A DNA stretch of 16,371 nt from Pinguiococcus pyrenoidosus (GCA_019677205.1 JAAMXY010002425.1:1-16371); one strand, 5' to 3'; numbered from the stretch's first letter, positions 6,962-16,207 are shown. The notes: generated from the sequence alone by a model not told the origin. Made by a program: numbers and translations.

Positions 6962-9900
6962 TTAACCTTCTGATTTTGATTCTGGTTCTGAGTCTGACTT
7001 TGACTTTGATTCTGATCCGAGTGCTCCGTTGACATCGGCCGTGCTGCAGACTTCATCGACTCGACGAACGACTCGTCCATGTTTTGCAACGTAATCCACC
7101 GAAGCTTTCCACCACCGGCTGCGGCAGACGGCAGACGGCTTTGCTAGGATCACGAGGTGCCGTTTTGCTCTTGTCACCGCGACATTGAGTCTCTCCGGGT
7201 TGTCGATAAAGCCAAGGTTTTCCGACGTCCTCACCGCGCTGACGATGATGACATCCCTCTCTTGGCCTTGGAACGCGTCCACGGTGTTCACGGTAACCTG
7301 CGGCTCGGGTGATTCGGTACCTGCGCCGTTGATCATGCGGTTGATGAGGTTTGCCTGCTCTCTGTAGGTCGCGATGACGCCGATCTGCGCGGTGCTCACA
7401 CCATGCTTGAGAAGGCGCCGCACAACGTCGCCGGCGGCGCTGGCCTCGATCTTGTTGTACAGACTCTCTGCGGTCCCGCGCATTTCAGCGCCCTCCTCAA
7501 GAGCAACAAGAATAAGTGGGCTCAGTCCTGGAAGCAACGGCCCGCGCTGGGGCTCCGCCACCCCGTTCACCAACGTGCCGTTGTAGAACAGGTTCGAGGC
7601 AAGGTCAGCGATGACCGGATGGCATCGGTACTGCGTTCGCAACTGGATCGGTACGTAGCGACGCGAAAGCCTCACGAAGAGGCTCGTGACCAGCGTCGTG
7701 CTGCTCGGATCCTTTTCCCGGGCTTCACATCCATACTTGGAGAGGACGGGCGGCAGCTGCTGAGGATCTCCCACCAGAAGTGCCCGGTGCGCTTCGGCGG
7801 AAATCAAGGGAAGCAGAGACTGCGGCTCGATGCATTGGGACGCCTCGTCCAGAAACACCACGGGGAAAGCGCACGTCAGAAGTGCTCGATTCTGAGCGCT
7901 TGCGCAAGTCACCCCAACCACATGAGACTCGGGCGGGGTCGGGTCGTTTGCTTTCGCTGCTTCCGGAACAAAGGACTTTAGGCGCGGATCGATCTTGCCA
8001 GAGCAGCCGATCCTTGTGAAGTCCGTAAAGCCGCTGTCCAGCAGCCCAAGTAGCACGCGGTCGACTGCTACGTTGGTCGCAGCGGCGACGAGGACCCTCA
8101 ACCTCGCGCGCCTCCGACGCGTTGTGAAACGCCGGGACTGAGCACCTCCCCATTTCGATTCCACTTCAAGCCCTACAGCACGCAGGAACCAGCAAAGCGC
8201 AATCAGGAGGGTCGACTTGCCAGCGCCAAACACTCCGTGAACTAGGAGAACGGGTTCTGCCTTTGGCTCGGCGGTGGCGCCGACTCTCGCCTCGTCAGCC
8301 GCTCGAAACCAAGCCGACACTTGCTCCAGCACCCTGCACTGGTCTTCGTTCAGACGGAAGCGCTCTCGAACTTCGCTGCAGAGCCGTTGGAGATCCCGAT
8401 CCAGCAGTGGTACGGTAAAAGGGTCCATCCCGGGGTCCTCCAGCTTCACTGTGCAGTCTTCGCATCCGAGCAAGGCTGTCCGGAGGGGGAGCTCCCTGAA
8501 GTACTTGCCCTGCAGCTCTCCAGTGTCGATCGCAGGTCCATTCCGCAGAATCTTCAGATAGGTTGAGAACGTCTGCGTGCTGCCGATGCGCACCGCATAG
8601 TAGCGCGTCCCACTTGGCTTCTCTCGCTTCTCAAGAGTCTGTGACGGTGGCAAGGGGCCGGCCGATCCGAATCCACAGAAGCCTTCCACGGCAAGCATCC
8701 CAGTCTGCGAGCTCGGACGATGCCATTGGGATCTGAGGATCCACGCCTTCCGCATGTTGACTCGTTGAATCGACGCCGTGGAATCCGTTCCCGTGCCGAG
8801 CCATGCGTCCTGGGAAACGATCCACAAGTCTCCAAGTGCATAGTCCGATCGCTCCGCGTCCCCATTCGCTATCACCAAGAAATGACTGGCGCTGCTAGAC
8901 GACGAAGTGCCGTCCCTTCCAAGCTCTTTTCTCTTGTAATCCGTCCTTCTCTTTACCATTCCGACCGAGTCGTAGTACGAGATGCCCAAGTGCCGAAGGG
9001 CGCGCTGCATGCTGGCCGCTTTGCCCGACTTCCTGGCGTTTGCCAGTGATGCAGCGGTCTCGCAGAGAAGGTACTGAATCTCCTCGTGCACAGCGCCACC
9101 AAGGGCGGCGAGATAGGCCTCACTGTCACGGAAAGTGAATGGATACCTCGTTCGGCCTTTGTCGGCCAAGCTCGAGGTGAATCTGAACGGCACGCATTTG
9201 GCGTCGATCTCGAGGCGCTGAGCTTCCGTCTCTGGCCTCTCCAGCACCTTTGGGGCTTTGAACGAGCGCCGCCTTGCTACCGAGCTGACTGAGAGGCCTC
9301 CTGGATGCTCGTCCGGACGACCGGGCTTGAGGTCGCGTCCTTCAGAATGTGTGGAGCTTTTCCCCACGGAATTCTTCAGAGAGGTGCTGCTGCAGTCTTT
9401 ATCGGAGAACTCGGCGTCACCTACCGTTGCTGAGCAGATCTCGCCTGGCTTTGAATCCTCGGTGCGCGCTGCAGCGGCATTCCCTTCATCGGAGAACTCG
9501 GCGTCACCTGCCGTTGTTGAACTTGTCTCGCCTGGCTTTGAATCCTCGGTGCTCGCTGCAGCGGCATCCGTCTCGTTCGAGGTTTTGGCCTGCTGAACAA
9601 AGCTCAGCAGATTGTGGTCCTCGTTCGGGTCCATCAAGTTGGCGGCCTTCTCCAGGACGGTGCCATTGAAAACAAATGCGCCTTCGTAAGCGCGCCATGA
9701 TGCCTTCGCCCCGATGAGATCGAACGTCTCGCAGGCTGTGTCCGTATCGAGCTTGAACAAGGACCGAATCTCTTCCTTGCGAAAGTGGCGCAGGGAGTCT
9801 TTTCTTTCCACCACCGACTCCGAAAGCTCCAGCTTCTTGATCTGCCGTTGGAGGATTCGTTCCTCGATGGTGCCGGTGGACACCAGCCGGTAGATCGACA

Positions 9901-12250
9901 CGGGCTTCTGCTGGCCGTCACGCCATATCCGCGCCATCGCTTGGAGGTCGGTGGCAGGATTCCAATCAGGTTCGCACAGGACGAGATGATTCGCCCCAAC
10001 GAGGTTCAAGCCCACGCCGCCGGCTTTGGCGCTCAGAAGGAAGAGGAAGGGCTCTTCGCGTGCGCATGACTTCCCATACTGAGCGTTGAATCCATCGACA
10101 ATTGACGCCCTCTCTGAAGCCTTGGTCGATCCGTCCAGACGCACGAGAGGCCATCCCCGTGACTGTGCCAACTCCTCGAGCAAGTTCAGGGTCTCGCAGA
10201 AGTTCGACACGACCACCACGCGATCTCCGCTCGCATTCCGGATGCTTCCCAGAAGTGTGTCCAGCACGAAGAGCTTGCCGGAGAGAGTAAAGTCGGTGGG
10301 ATTTGCTGCACTGATTGCTTGCAGCTCATGCTCGTCCAGTGCGGCGAGCAGCACGTCTTGAAGAGAAACGCTCTCGGCGCTTTTCTGGCTTTTCCGCAGC
10401 CTCTGTAAACGCTCGCCCTCCTTCCGAAACTCGTCGTCATCATCTTCTTCGTCCCAGGAGAGAAGCAGGCCGCCCTGGTCATCGCGAGGTGCCGAGCTGG
10501 CCTCCGGATTCGGCGTATCAAGCAGCAGGAGCAGCAGCTTGGGATGATTGCAGAGCTTCCGCAGCATGGAAATGACCGACAGGACCATCGTTCCGGCCAT
10601 CTCTCCCGAAAACATGGTGGACATCTCCGGCAGCGCCAGAATCCGTTTGTACACATCGGCTTGAAGCTCGCTGAGCCTGACGAACATTGTGTACTCGACT
10701 TTCGGAGGAAGAATCTTCTTGAGGATGGCCTCTTGTGTGCGTCGCAGGAGAAACTGCCCCGTGAGATCGGAGAGCTCCTTGGTCCGCGCGGCTGCATGCT
10801 CCTTCAGTTGGCGGGACGCGTCGCGGTCCCGGGACTTCTCAATCGGATCGGAGTACGTTCGACGGAAAGTCACGGCGTCTCCCAGTACACCGGGATTCAC
10901 GAAGTTGGACATGGAATAGAATTCGGTCAGGTCGTTCTGCACCGGCGTACCGCTGAGAAGCAGCCGGCGGGGGCTTGGAAAGTCCTGCAGCGCCCGGAGC
11001 GTTTTGGACCCTTTCGCGTTCTTCAGCCTGTGCCCTTCGTCACAAACGAGTAGCCTGAGGAGCGCAGTGCCATTCACAGCAGCGGAGAGCCTCAAGAACA
11101 TTTCGTAGCTGAGGATCAAGACTGCGGAGTGTGCGGGACTGCAGATGCTGAAGTCCTGCGCGAGCTGGCGAGCTCCGTCGCCACCCATGTCTATGACCGT
11201 GAGTGGCAACTTCGGGGCCGAAATTCCGACCGTCCATTTCTTGATCTCGTTGACCCAGTTTCCAATCAGGCTCGAAGGACAAACCACGCATGCTTTGGCG
11301 CAGACGCCGCGACCGTGCGGATTCACGCTTGCGTGGATCAGGGATATGGCCTGGAGCGTTTTCCCCAGACCCATCTCGTCGCCCAAGATCGCACCGCGCC
11401 CATCAAAGCCTCCATGCCCAGACAGGCACCTCCAAAGGAAAGTCACGCCCTCCTTCTGGTGGGGCCTCAAGGCTTCCCAAAGCCGTCGATGGAGAGGAAG
11501 CTGCAGCTCTCCCTCCTCACATATCTCTGCAGACGGGTTGGCGGTGGCTCTGGCCGATGCGGTTCTCCGCTTCTTCAATGAAGAACTCTTTGAGACGCCG
11601 CTTGGAGACGCACCTGGCCTTTGCACCAGTCTCTTGACAGTTTCCACAGTGGAGAAGGACGGCCTGTCCTCATCCGGTTCCTTCGTGGCAGCTGAAAAGA
11701 GCTCTCCGCTTCGGAAGTCATCCACCGAGACCTCGTCTTCGATCTGCACTTCAAAGCGCCCCAAGGTCGTCTCGTCCCCGGCAGAGACGCTCGGCCACTT
11801 GGCTTCGAGCGCTTTTGCCACAGAAGTTCCATCCATCGCGAGGATCTGAAGCCGGACTTGAGAGCCTCTCTCTATCGACAACACGCCATCCTCGTAGCGC
11901 TTCCGCTTCTTCTTGGACTTCAAAGTGTACAAAACGCGAAAGCATTGCGTGTTGACGGCAGATGCAGCAGGTACAGCGCTCAAGCTACTGCTTTTTAGTC
12001 CCAAAGGACTGCTACTTCGTCTCCCTGTCTTCAGCTTCTTCAGCGGCGAGGCGCCAGTCCTCCGGACAGTCGCTGTCGCCGATGCACTGCACGATTGCGA
12101 GGAGACATTGGACACATCTCTCATAGGGCGAACGGGTTGGGCAATCGTCCTCGGTGGTCTTGAGGCGCTTGTGCCATTTCCCCGATCGTCAGCAGAACCG
12201 GCCTTCTGCGCCCTGCGGGGCGCTTTGAAGCCACCGCGACCCTTGCGCAT
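6962..12250 (-). CDS. RAD54-type Snf2 translocase fused to a ZGRF1-type SF1 helicase
   Basis: One open frame codes for 1762 aa; an in-frame TAG (12257-12259) just upstream fixes the ATG. Residues 102-175 match DUF2439 (FRVLYTLKSKKKRKRYEDG), the N-terminal domain of RAD54B/Rdh54 and ZGRF1. Residues 255-845 are a full Snf2 motor: GDEMGLGKT (290-298), DEGHRLKN (404-411), SGTPVQND (433-440), AGGVGLNL (743-750), ARIWRDGQ (773-780). The RAD54-like wording suggests dsDNA translocation in homologous recombination. A Ser/Glu-rich linker (about 880-1000) carries a 29-residue tandem duplication. Residues 1010-1250 resemble the region before the helicase in ZGRF1. Residues 1295-1710 are an SF1 helicase: GVFGAGKST (1339-1347), TNVAVDRVLLGLL (1392-1404), DEAS (1468-1471), GDPQQLPP (1494-1501), VDAFQGQERD (1657-1666), NVAVTRAKRHL (1689-1699). 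No GRF zinc finger was seen. The protein is expected to be nuclear. Confidence 0.93.
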   Translation of the reverse strand: MRKGRGGFKAPRRAQKAGSADDRGNGTSASRPPRTIAQPVRPMRDVSNVSSQSCSASATATVRRTGASPLKKLKTGRRSSSPLGLKSSSLSAVPAASAVNTQCFRVLYTLKSKKKRKRYEDGVLSIERGSQVRLQILAMDGTSVAKALEAKWPSVSAGDETTLGRFEVQIEDEVSVDDFRSGELFSAATKEPDEDRPSFSTVETVKRLVQRPGASPSGVSKSSSLKKRRTASARATANPSAEICEEGELQLPLHRRLWEALRPHQKEGVTFLWRCLSGHGGFDGRGAILGDEMGLGKTLQAISLIHASVNPHGRGVCAKACVVCPSSLIGNWVNEIKKWTVGISAPKLPLTVIDMGGDGARQLAQDFSICSPAHSAVLILSYEMFLRLSAAVNGTALLRLLVCDEGHRLKNAKGSKTLRALQDFPSPRRLLLSGTPVQNDLTEFYSMSNFVNPGVLGDAVTFRRTYSDPIEKSRDRDASRQLKEHAAARTKELSDLTGQFLLRRTQEAILKKILPPKVEYTMFVRLSELQADVYKRILALPEMSTMFSGEMAGTMVLSVISMLRKLCNHPKLLLLLLDTPNPEASSAPRDDQGGLLLSWDEEDDDDEFRKEGERLQRLRKSQKSAESVSLQDVLLAALDEHELQAISAANPTDFTLSGKLFVLDTLLGSIRNASGDRVVVVSNFCETLNLLEELAQSRGWPLVRLDGSTKASERASIVDGFNAQYGKSCAREEPFLFLLSAKAGGVGLNLVGANHLVLCEPDWNPATDLQAMARIWRDGQQKPVSIYRLVSTGTIEERILQRQIKKLELSESVVERKDSLRHFRKEEIRSLFKLDTDTACETFDLIGAKASWRAYEGAFVFNGTVLEKAANLMDPNEDHNLLSFVQQAKTSNETDAAAASTEDSKPGETSSTTAGDAEFSDEGNAAAARTEDSKPGEICSATVGDAEFSDKDCSSTSLKNSVGKSSTHSEGRDLKPGRPDEHPGGLSVSSVARRRSFKAPKVLERPETEAQRLEIDAKCVPFRFTSSLADKGRTRYPFTFRDSEAYLAALGGAVHEEIQYLLCETAASLANARKSGKAASMQRALRHLGISYYDSVGMVKRRTDYKRKELGRDGTSSSSSASHFLVIANGDAERSDYALGDLWIVSQDAWLGTGTDSTASIQRVNMRKAWILRSQWHRPSSQTGMLAVEGFCGFGSAGPLPPSQTLEKREKPSGTRYYAVRIGSTQTFSTYLKILRNGPAIDTGELQGKYFRELPLRTALLGCEDCTVKLEDPGMDPFTVPLLDRDLQRLCSEVRERFRLNEDQCRVLEQVSAWFRAADEARVGATAEPKAEPVLLVHGVFGAGKSTLLIALCWFLRAVGLEVESKWGGAQSRRFTTRRRRARLRVLVAAATNVAVDRVLLGLLDSGFTDFTRIGCSGKIDPRLKSFVPEAAKANDPTPPESHVVGVTCASAQNRALLTCAFPVVFLDEASQCIEPQSLLPLISAEAHRALLVGDPQQLPPVLSKYGCEAREKDPSSTTLVTSLFVRLSRRYVPIQLRTQYRCHPVIADLASNLFYNGTLVNGVAEPQRGPLLPGLSPLILVALEEGAEMRGTAESLYNKIEASAAGDVVRRLLKHGVSTAQIGVIATYREQANLINRMINGAGTESPEPQVTVNTVDAFQGQERDVIIVSAVRTSENLGFIDNPERLNVAVTRAKRHLVILAKPSAVCRSRWWKASVDYVAKHGRVVRRVDEVCSTADVNGALGSESKSKSDSEPESKSEG
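6965..7024 (-). repeat. Low-complexity Ser/Lys/Glu tail of the helicase gene
   Basis: The last 18 or so codons before the stop are a run of near-identical hexamers (TCTGAT, TCTGAC and similar on the + strand). They encode a tail of the type SESKSKSDSEPESKSEG. It lies after the helicase fold and is probably a disordered end that grew by slippage. Confidence 0.7.
9401..9574 (-). repeat. 87-bp tandem duplication inside the helicase linker
   Basis: Two adjacent 87-bp units (9401-9487 and 9488-9574) both begin ATCGGAGAACTCGGCGTCAC on the + strand and stay in frame. They encode the paired motifs TEDSKPGE...GDAEFSD at about residues 893-950, between the two motors. The copies differ at scattered bases, so the duplication is not brand new. 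Confidence 0.92.
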
Positions 12251-12628
12251 CTCGGACTAGCTGTCCGACGAGAAGTGAGAAGGACGAGACGAGGAAAAGG
12301 AGCGAAGAAAGCCGCTTCACAAAGTGACTCTCTCCTCCCGCGCTGCCAAAGTTCGGACGTTTTGGCGCGAAAACCGCACCGGCTAGTAGTTCTCTTTCGG
12401 ATTCTCTTTCAAAAGGGTCAAAATTGGTACTCTAGTACCAGGTACCAGGTAGTAAGGAGGGTCCGACCATACTGTCGTAGTGTTGTCGCTAGAGTTTTTA
12501 CTAATTTATTTATATCATACCAATATAAGTAGCATAAAGTCTACGCGATATCATCCGCAATCGCCAGATCAGCGCCGCGCGCTTCACTTATACGGCGACT
12601 GCCGCAGTCCTTTGATACGTACATCACC
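12251..12628. promoter_or_regulatory. Head-to-head promoter region of the helicase and TYW1 genes
   Basis: This 378-bp gap holds the E2F-type site at 12360-12373 and an inverted repeat with the palindrome GGTACC (GGTAC-TCTA-GTACC at 12426-12439, then 12441-12446). An AT-rich island spans about 12495-12540, closer to the TYW1 side. No coding frame is supported. Confidence 0.5.
12360..12373. promoter_or_regulatory. E2F/DP-type site TTTTGGCGCGAAAA
   Basis: The 14-mer satisfies the E2F/DP consensus (TTTSSCGC) on both strands, making it a near-perfect double site. It lies 110 bp upstream of the double-helicase ATG and 255 bp upstream of the TYW1 ATG. E2F sites drive G1/S expression of replication and repair genes in plants, algae and animals, which suits the helicase. 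Use in this organism is inferred. Confidence 0.6.
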
Positions 12629-14662
12629 ATGCTTTGGTGGCTCTTCGGCGGCTTTCTGGCCTTGTCGTTGACCCTGCTACTGTTCTTCCGCAGTGGCAGC
12701 GCCCCAAAGCCGCCTCCAAAGGCCGACGAGCGGACGCGCTTGCTGGTCCTCTACGGCAGCACCACGGGGACCTCTCGCCTTCTCGCCGCGCAGCTATCAC
12801 AAGAGGCCACGGCTCTGTCCGCGCTGGGCATGCCGATCAGCGTGGAGGTGAAAAACGTGTCAGATGTCGACCCGGAGGACCTGGGCTCTTCGTCCGCGGA
12901 GCTCTTCGTCCTGCTGTTGAGCACCTGGACCGGTGGGCAGCCTCCCGTGTCCGCCGAAGTCTTCTGCAAGAGCTTGGAAGAGATGTCCAAAGACTTCCGG
13001 GTCGGAAGCGCGTTTCTCAAGGGAAAGAAAGCGGCCGTCTTCGGCCTTGGCAGCTGCCACTACGAGGAGAACTTCTGCCTTGCCGCCGCCAAAGCAGCGC
13101 AGCACCTTCAAGATCTTGGAGCCGAGCTCCTGTTCCCCGTGCAGAAAGGCGACGACTCCGTCGGCGTGGAGCTCGGCTTTCGTGGATTCTGCGAACGGCT
13201 TTGGACGGCGCTGCGAAAGGATGCCTCGGCCACAGCGAGGACGGCCGAGCCGGCGCTGACGGCTCCACAGGGACGCCTGCCGCTGAAGGAGTACCGGCGG
13301 AAGAAGCGGCGGGAGCGGGCTGAGAAGAAGCTCAGGGAAGCCAGGGAGCAGCAGGAGCAGCGCCTGGCGCAGGCGACCGCGGAGGACAACTACAACGCTC
13401 ACCTTTGCGAAGAGGACGAGTCTGAGGACGAGGCGAAGCCGAAGACGGCGAGTTTGTTGGATATGGAAGACCTCGGGCAGAGCATGGCGCCCAAGGCAAC
13501 GGAAATGAAGGACGGCGCAAGGGCGGAGATGGTCACGCCGCTGCAGCGCCAGTCGCTTGTGAAGGAGGGCTACAACATCATCGGGTCTCACAGCGCCGTC
13601 AAGGTGTGTCGCTGGACGAAGAATCAAATGCGGGGGCGGGGCGGCTGCTACAAACACACCTTCTACGGAATCACAAGCTACCAATGCATGGAAATGACGC
13701 CTTCGCTCGCGTGCGCGAACAAGTGCGTCTTCTGCTGGAGGCACCACAAGAATCCAGTTGGACGAGAGTGGCGCTGGCAAGTCGACGATCCTCACGAGAT
13801 CGTGGCGTCGGCGGTGGAAAGGCATCGCGGCATGATCAAGCAGCTCAAGGGCGTCCCGGGTGTCATTCCCGAGCGGTACGAAGACGCGTTCAATGTGCGA
13901 CACTGCGCCCTGAGCCTGGTTGGCGAGCCGATCATGTACCCGCACATCAACGAGTTGGTTGACGACCTGCACTCCCGACGGATTAGCACCTTCCTGGTCA
14001 CCAACGCGCAGTTCCCGGAGCAAATGGCCAATCTCGGACCCGTCACGCAGCTGTACGTCAGCATTGACGCGGCGACGCCGGAGTCTCTCAAAGAAGTCGA
14101 TCGGCCGCTCTTCAAGGACTTCTGGCAACGCTTCGTGGACAGCCTCTCCGCCTTGCGTAGCAAGAAGATCCGCACCGTGTATCGCTTGACCCTGGTGAAG
14201 AGCTACAACATGCAGGAGGTGCTGGACTACTGTAGCTTGCTGGAGATCGGGCGGCCGGATCTGATCGAGATCAAGGCCGTCACGTACTGTGGAAAGTCCG
14301 ACGCGTCCAATCTGACCATGGAGCATGTGCCGTGGCACCAGGAGGTTGTCTCCTTTGCCTCGGACATTGCATCGGAGAGCTCTCTGGACTATGAACTGGT
14401 CTGCGAGCACGAGCATAGCTGTTGTGTGCTGCTGGCAAGAAAGAAGTTCAACGTCGACGGAAGGTGGCACACGTGGATTGACTATCCGCGGTACTTCGAG
14501 CTCTTTGAACGGTTTCAGCGGACGGGCGAAGAGTTCGGGAGCGAGGACTACATGGCCGAGACTCCCGCTTGGGCGCTGGTGGGGTCCGAGGAGCGGGGTT
14601 TCAGTCCGAACGAGAACAGGTGGAGACGAAATCGCCGGACGCAGACGCCGAAATCGGAATAG
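12629..14662 (+). CDS. TYW1: tRNA 4-demethylwyosine synthase TYW1
   Basis: TYW1 is a radical SAM enzyme that condenses pyruvate with N1-methylguanosine-37 of tRNA-Phe to build the wyosine tricycle, the second step to wybutosine. The 677-residue intronless protein has an N-terminal membrane anchor (about 4-20), a flavodoxin domain (about 38-195; FMN loop GSTTGTSR 43-50, STWTGGQPP 98-106), a basic and acidic linker (about 218-300) and the radical SAM domain. The 4Fe-4S ligands are C362, C366 and C369 in CANKCVFCWRHH, preceded by the family signature QMRGRGGCYKHTFYGI. The C-terminal FEHEHS-like region is present as CEHEHSCC. Fungal and animal TYW1 share the membrane anchor plus flavodoxin layout, so this is likely on the ER. 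Length is close to the eukaryotic norm. The ATG context (ATCACCATGC) is good. Confidence 0.97.
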   Translation: MLWWLFGGFLALSLTLLLFFRSGSAPKPPPKADERTRLLVLYGSTTGTSRLLAAQLSQEATALSALGMPISVEVKNVSDVDPEDLGSSSAELFVLLLSTWTGGQPPVSAEVFCKSLEEMSKDFRVGSAFLKGKKAAVFGLGSCHYEENFCLAAAKAAQHLQDLGAELLFPVQKGDDSVGVELGFRGFCERLWTALRKDASATARTAEPALTAPQGRLPLKEYRRKKRRERAEKKLREAREQQEQRLAQATAEDNYNAHLCEEDESEDEAKPKTASLLDMEDLGQSMAPKATEMKDGARAEMVTPLQRQSLVKEGYNIIGSHSAVKVCRWTKNQMRGRGGCYKHTFYGITSYQCMEMTPSLACANKCVFCWRHHKNPVGREWRWQVDDPHEIVASAVERHRGMIKQLKGVPGVIPERYEDAFNVRHCALSLVGEPIMYPHINELVDDLHSRRISTFLVTNAQFPEQMANLGPVTQLYVSIDAATPESLKEVDRPLFKDFWQRFVDSLSALRSKKIRTVYRLTLVKSYNMQEVLDYCSLLEIGRPDLIEIKAVTYCGKSDASNLTMEHVPWHQEVVSFASDIASESSLDYELVCEHEHSCCVLLARKKFNVDGRWHTWIDYPRYFELFERFQRTGEEFGSEDYMAETPAWALVGSEERGFSPNENRWRRNRRTQTPKSE

Positions 14663-14774
14663 ATCTACCCTTCTTTCGCCTTTCTTCTTCACGCGCCATC
14701 AACAAAAGTACATCTTTCACATACCTCAGCCATCGCTCTGCGTCACTTCGTGCAGTGACTAGCGTCTGAGACAT

Positions 14775-16143
14775 TCATACCGACGCCTCGGTCGAGAAGC
14801 CCTTTGGGTTCGGCTTCGTGGGACTCGGCGTGTGGGAGTCCATGCTATCTATGGACTTCATGCGCTTCCAGCTGCGCTCGTCATGCTCGTCGTAGTCCCG
14901 GGTGGTGTAGTCAATGTGCACGAAGGCACGCTCCACCTGCTCTAGGCTCTCGATCTTCCATTGGAGCTGCATTCCAATGTCATGGCTGGAGCGCAGGGGC
15001 GTGTCCTCTGGCAAGACGACCTCCACCTCCACGAGGAACTTCGGACCGAAGTGGTACGCTCGGATAATGTCACAATCGAGGGAGTGGTGGTGACTGTTCA
15101 CAATGTTTCTGATCTGCTCGAGGAACTCCGGATCCGCCGATCTGCCGACGATCATCTCGACTTGCTCCCGGCCCGTCTCCACCCAGCTGTAGATGATGTA
15201 GAGCGAGATCACAATGGCGCCCACAGAATCAATCCACCAGTACCTTCCCCCGTCGTGCATGGTCGAGGCCACGGCAGCCACAAGCGCGACGCCATTGCTG
15301 AGGACGTCGTTGAAGTGGTCCTGTGCCCGCGCAGCTCTCTTAGGATCGACTTCGCCGCTGCGGAGCAGGGGCCACGCCGTACCTGCGCGACTGCCGCGAT
15401 CGACTGGCTTTCCGTTGCCTTGGAGATCCGGCTGCACCACACGTACATGACTGCCTTGATGAGGATCGCGCTGCCGATGATGATGTTGGCGACCAAGGAC
15501 GCCTTCGGCATCGGCGGGTCGCCCGACGGATCCTGCAGGTGCACGACAATCTTCGCCGCCGATTCTCGAAGCACCTCGAGCGCCGCTGTCGCCATCAGTG
15601 CGGCGCAGATGATCACTCCCACGGGCTCCAGACGACGCCGCCCGGCCGGAAAGTCCTCGTCGATCCCCTGCGCGCTGACCTTGTCGGTGCAGTACAGAAC
15701 CACCTTTGCGGGGTTGTGCGCATCCATCATTAGAGCTCCAGCAGCAGCTGCAATGGCCGCAGCCTCTGGCAAGGATTGGCAAGGATCCGAGCCCACCTGG
15801 GACAGCAGATCCAGGAGCGAGTCCACCATGGAGGCCAAGATCGCCAAACTGCCCGTTACGTAGGTTGCGAAGACTTTGAGCAGCAGCAGCAGCACGTTGG
15901 CGGCGATGCTGAAGTTCAGGGCCCAGTCGACGGCCTTCCGCGAGGCAATGCCGCCCTCCAGGGGGAGGCCATGCAGGGAGTCCGAGTAGCCGAAGGTGCT
16001 GCCGTAGAAGTTGGGCTGCACAAAGCTACTGTGGCGCGGGAGAGACTGGTGGCAACGAGCGTTAGCCGCCCATCCAGCACGTCAGCGAAGATTCCAGATA
16101 CCTCCATCATGAGAAGAGTCTTCTCCTCCGCATCGGTTTTCAT
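14775..16143 (-). CDS. Cation diffusion facilitator, Mn-type, four exons
   Basis: The model is complement(join(14775..15320,15383..15703,15797..16045,16102..16143)), 385 aa, with phase-0 GT-AG introns of 62, 93 and 56 nt. Splicing restores family sequence (LLSQ|VVLYC and AVAQ|DHFNDV), and the first intron joins MME to SLPRHSSF. CDF proteins export divalent metal from the cytosol by H+ exchange. Metal-site pairs are D89/D93 (DSLLD) and D205/D209 (DHFND). Asp in place of the Zn-type His-x3-Asp points to manganese or iron, as in plant MTP8-11. About six membrane spans lie between 55 and 265, followed by a cytosolic metal-binding domain to about 345 and a Ser-rich tail. The ATG at 16143 has a good context (TCCACCATGA). 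The frame is open further upstream, so a longer start cannot be excluded. Confidence 0.92.
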
Positions 16144-16207
16144 GGTGGACACGAGAGCCTTCGACTCTGAAGCGGTGGACGACGCGTCCGGTCAGATCAA
16201 CTTTTTG

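Noticed and set aside
9221-9703. A gene boundary inside the double helicase
   Set aside because: The frame is continuous, codon use does not change and no poly(A) or promoter-like AT-rich island appears, so a fusion is the simpler reading.
12426-12446. Hairpin with GGTACC as a terminator or mobile-element end
   Set aside because: It is very short, has no matching partner elsewhere and there is no transposase nearby.
12860-14692. Minus frame of 610 codons opposite TYW1
   Set aside because: TYW1 on the + strand has clear catalytic motifs; the mirror frame is rich in Leu/Arg/His with no family likeness.
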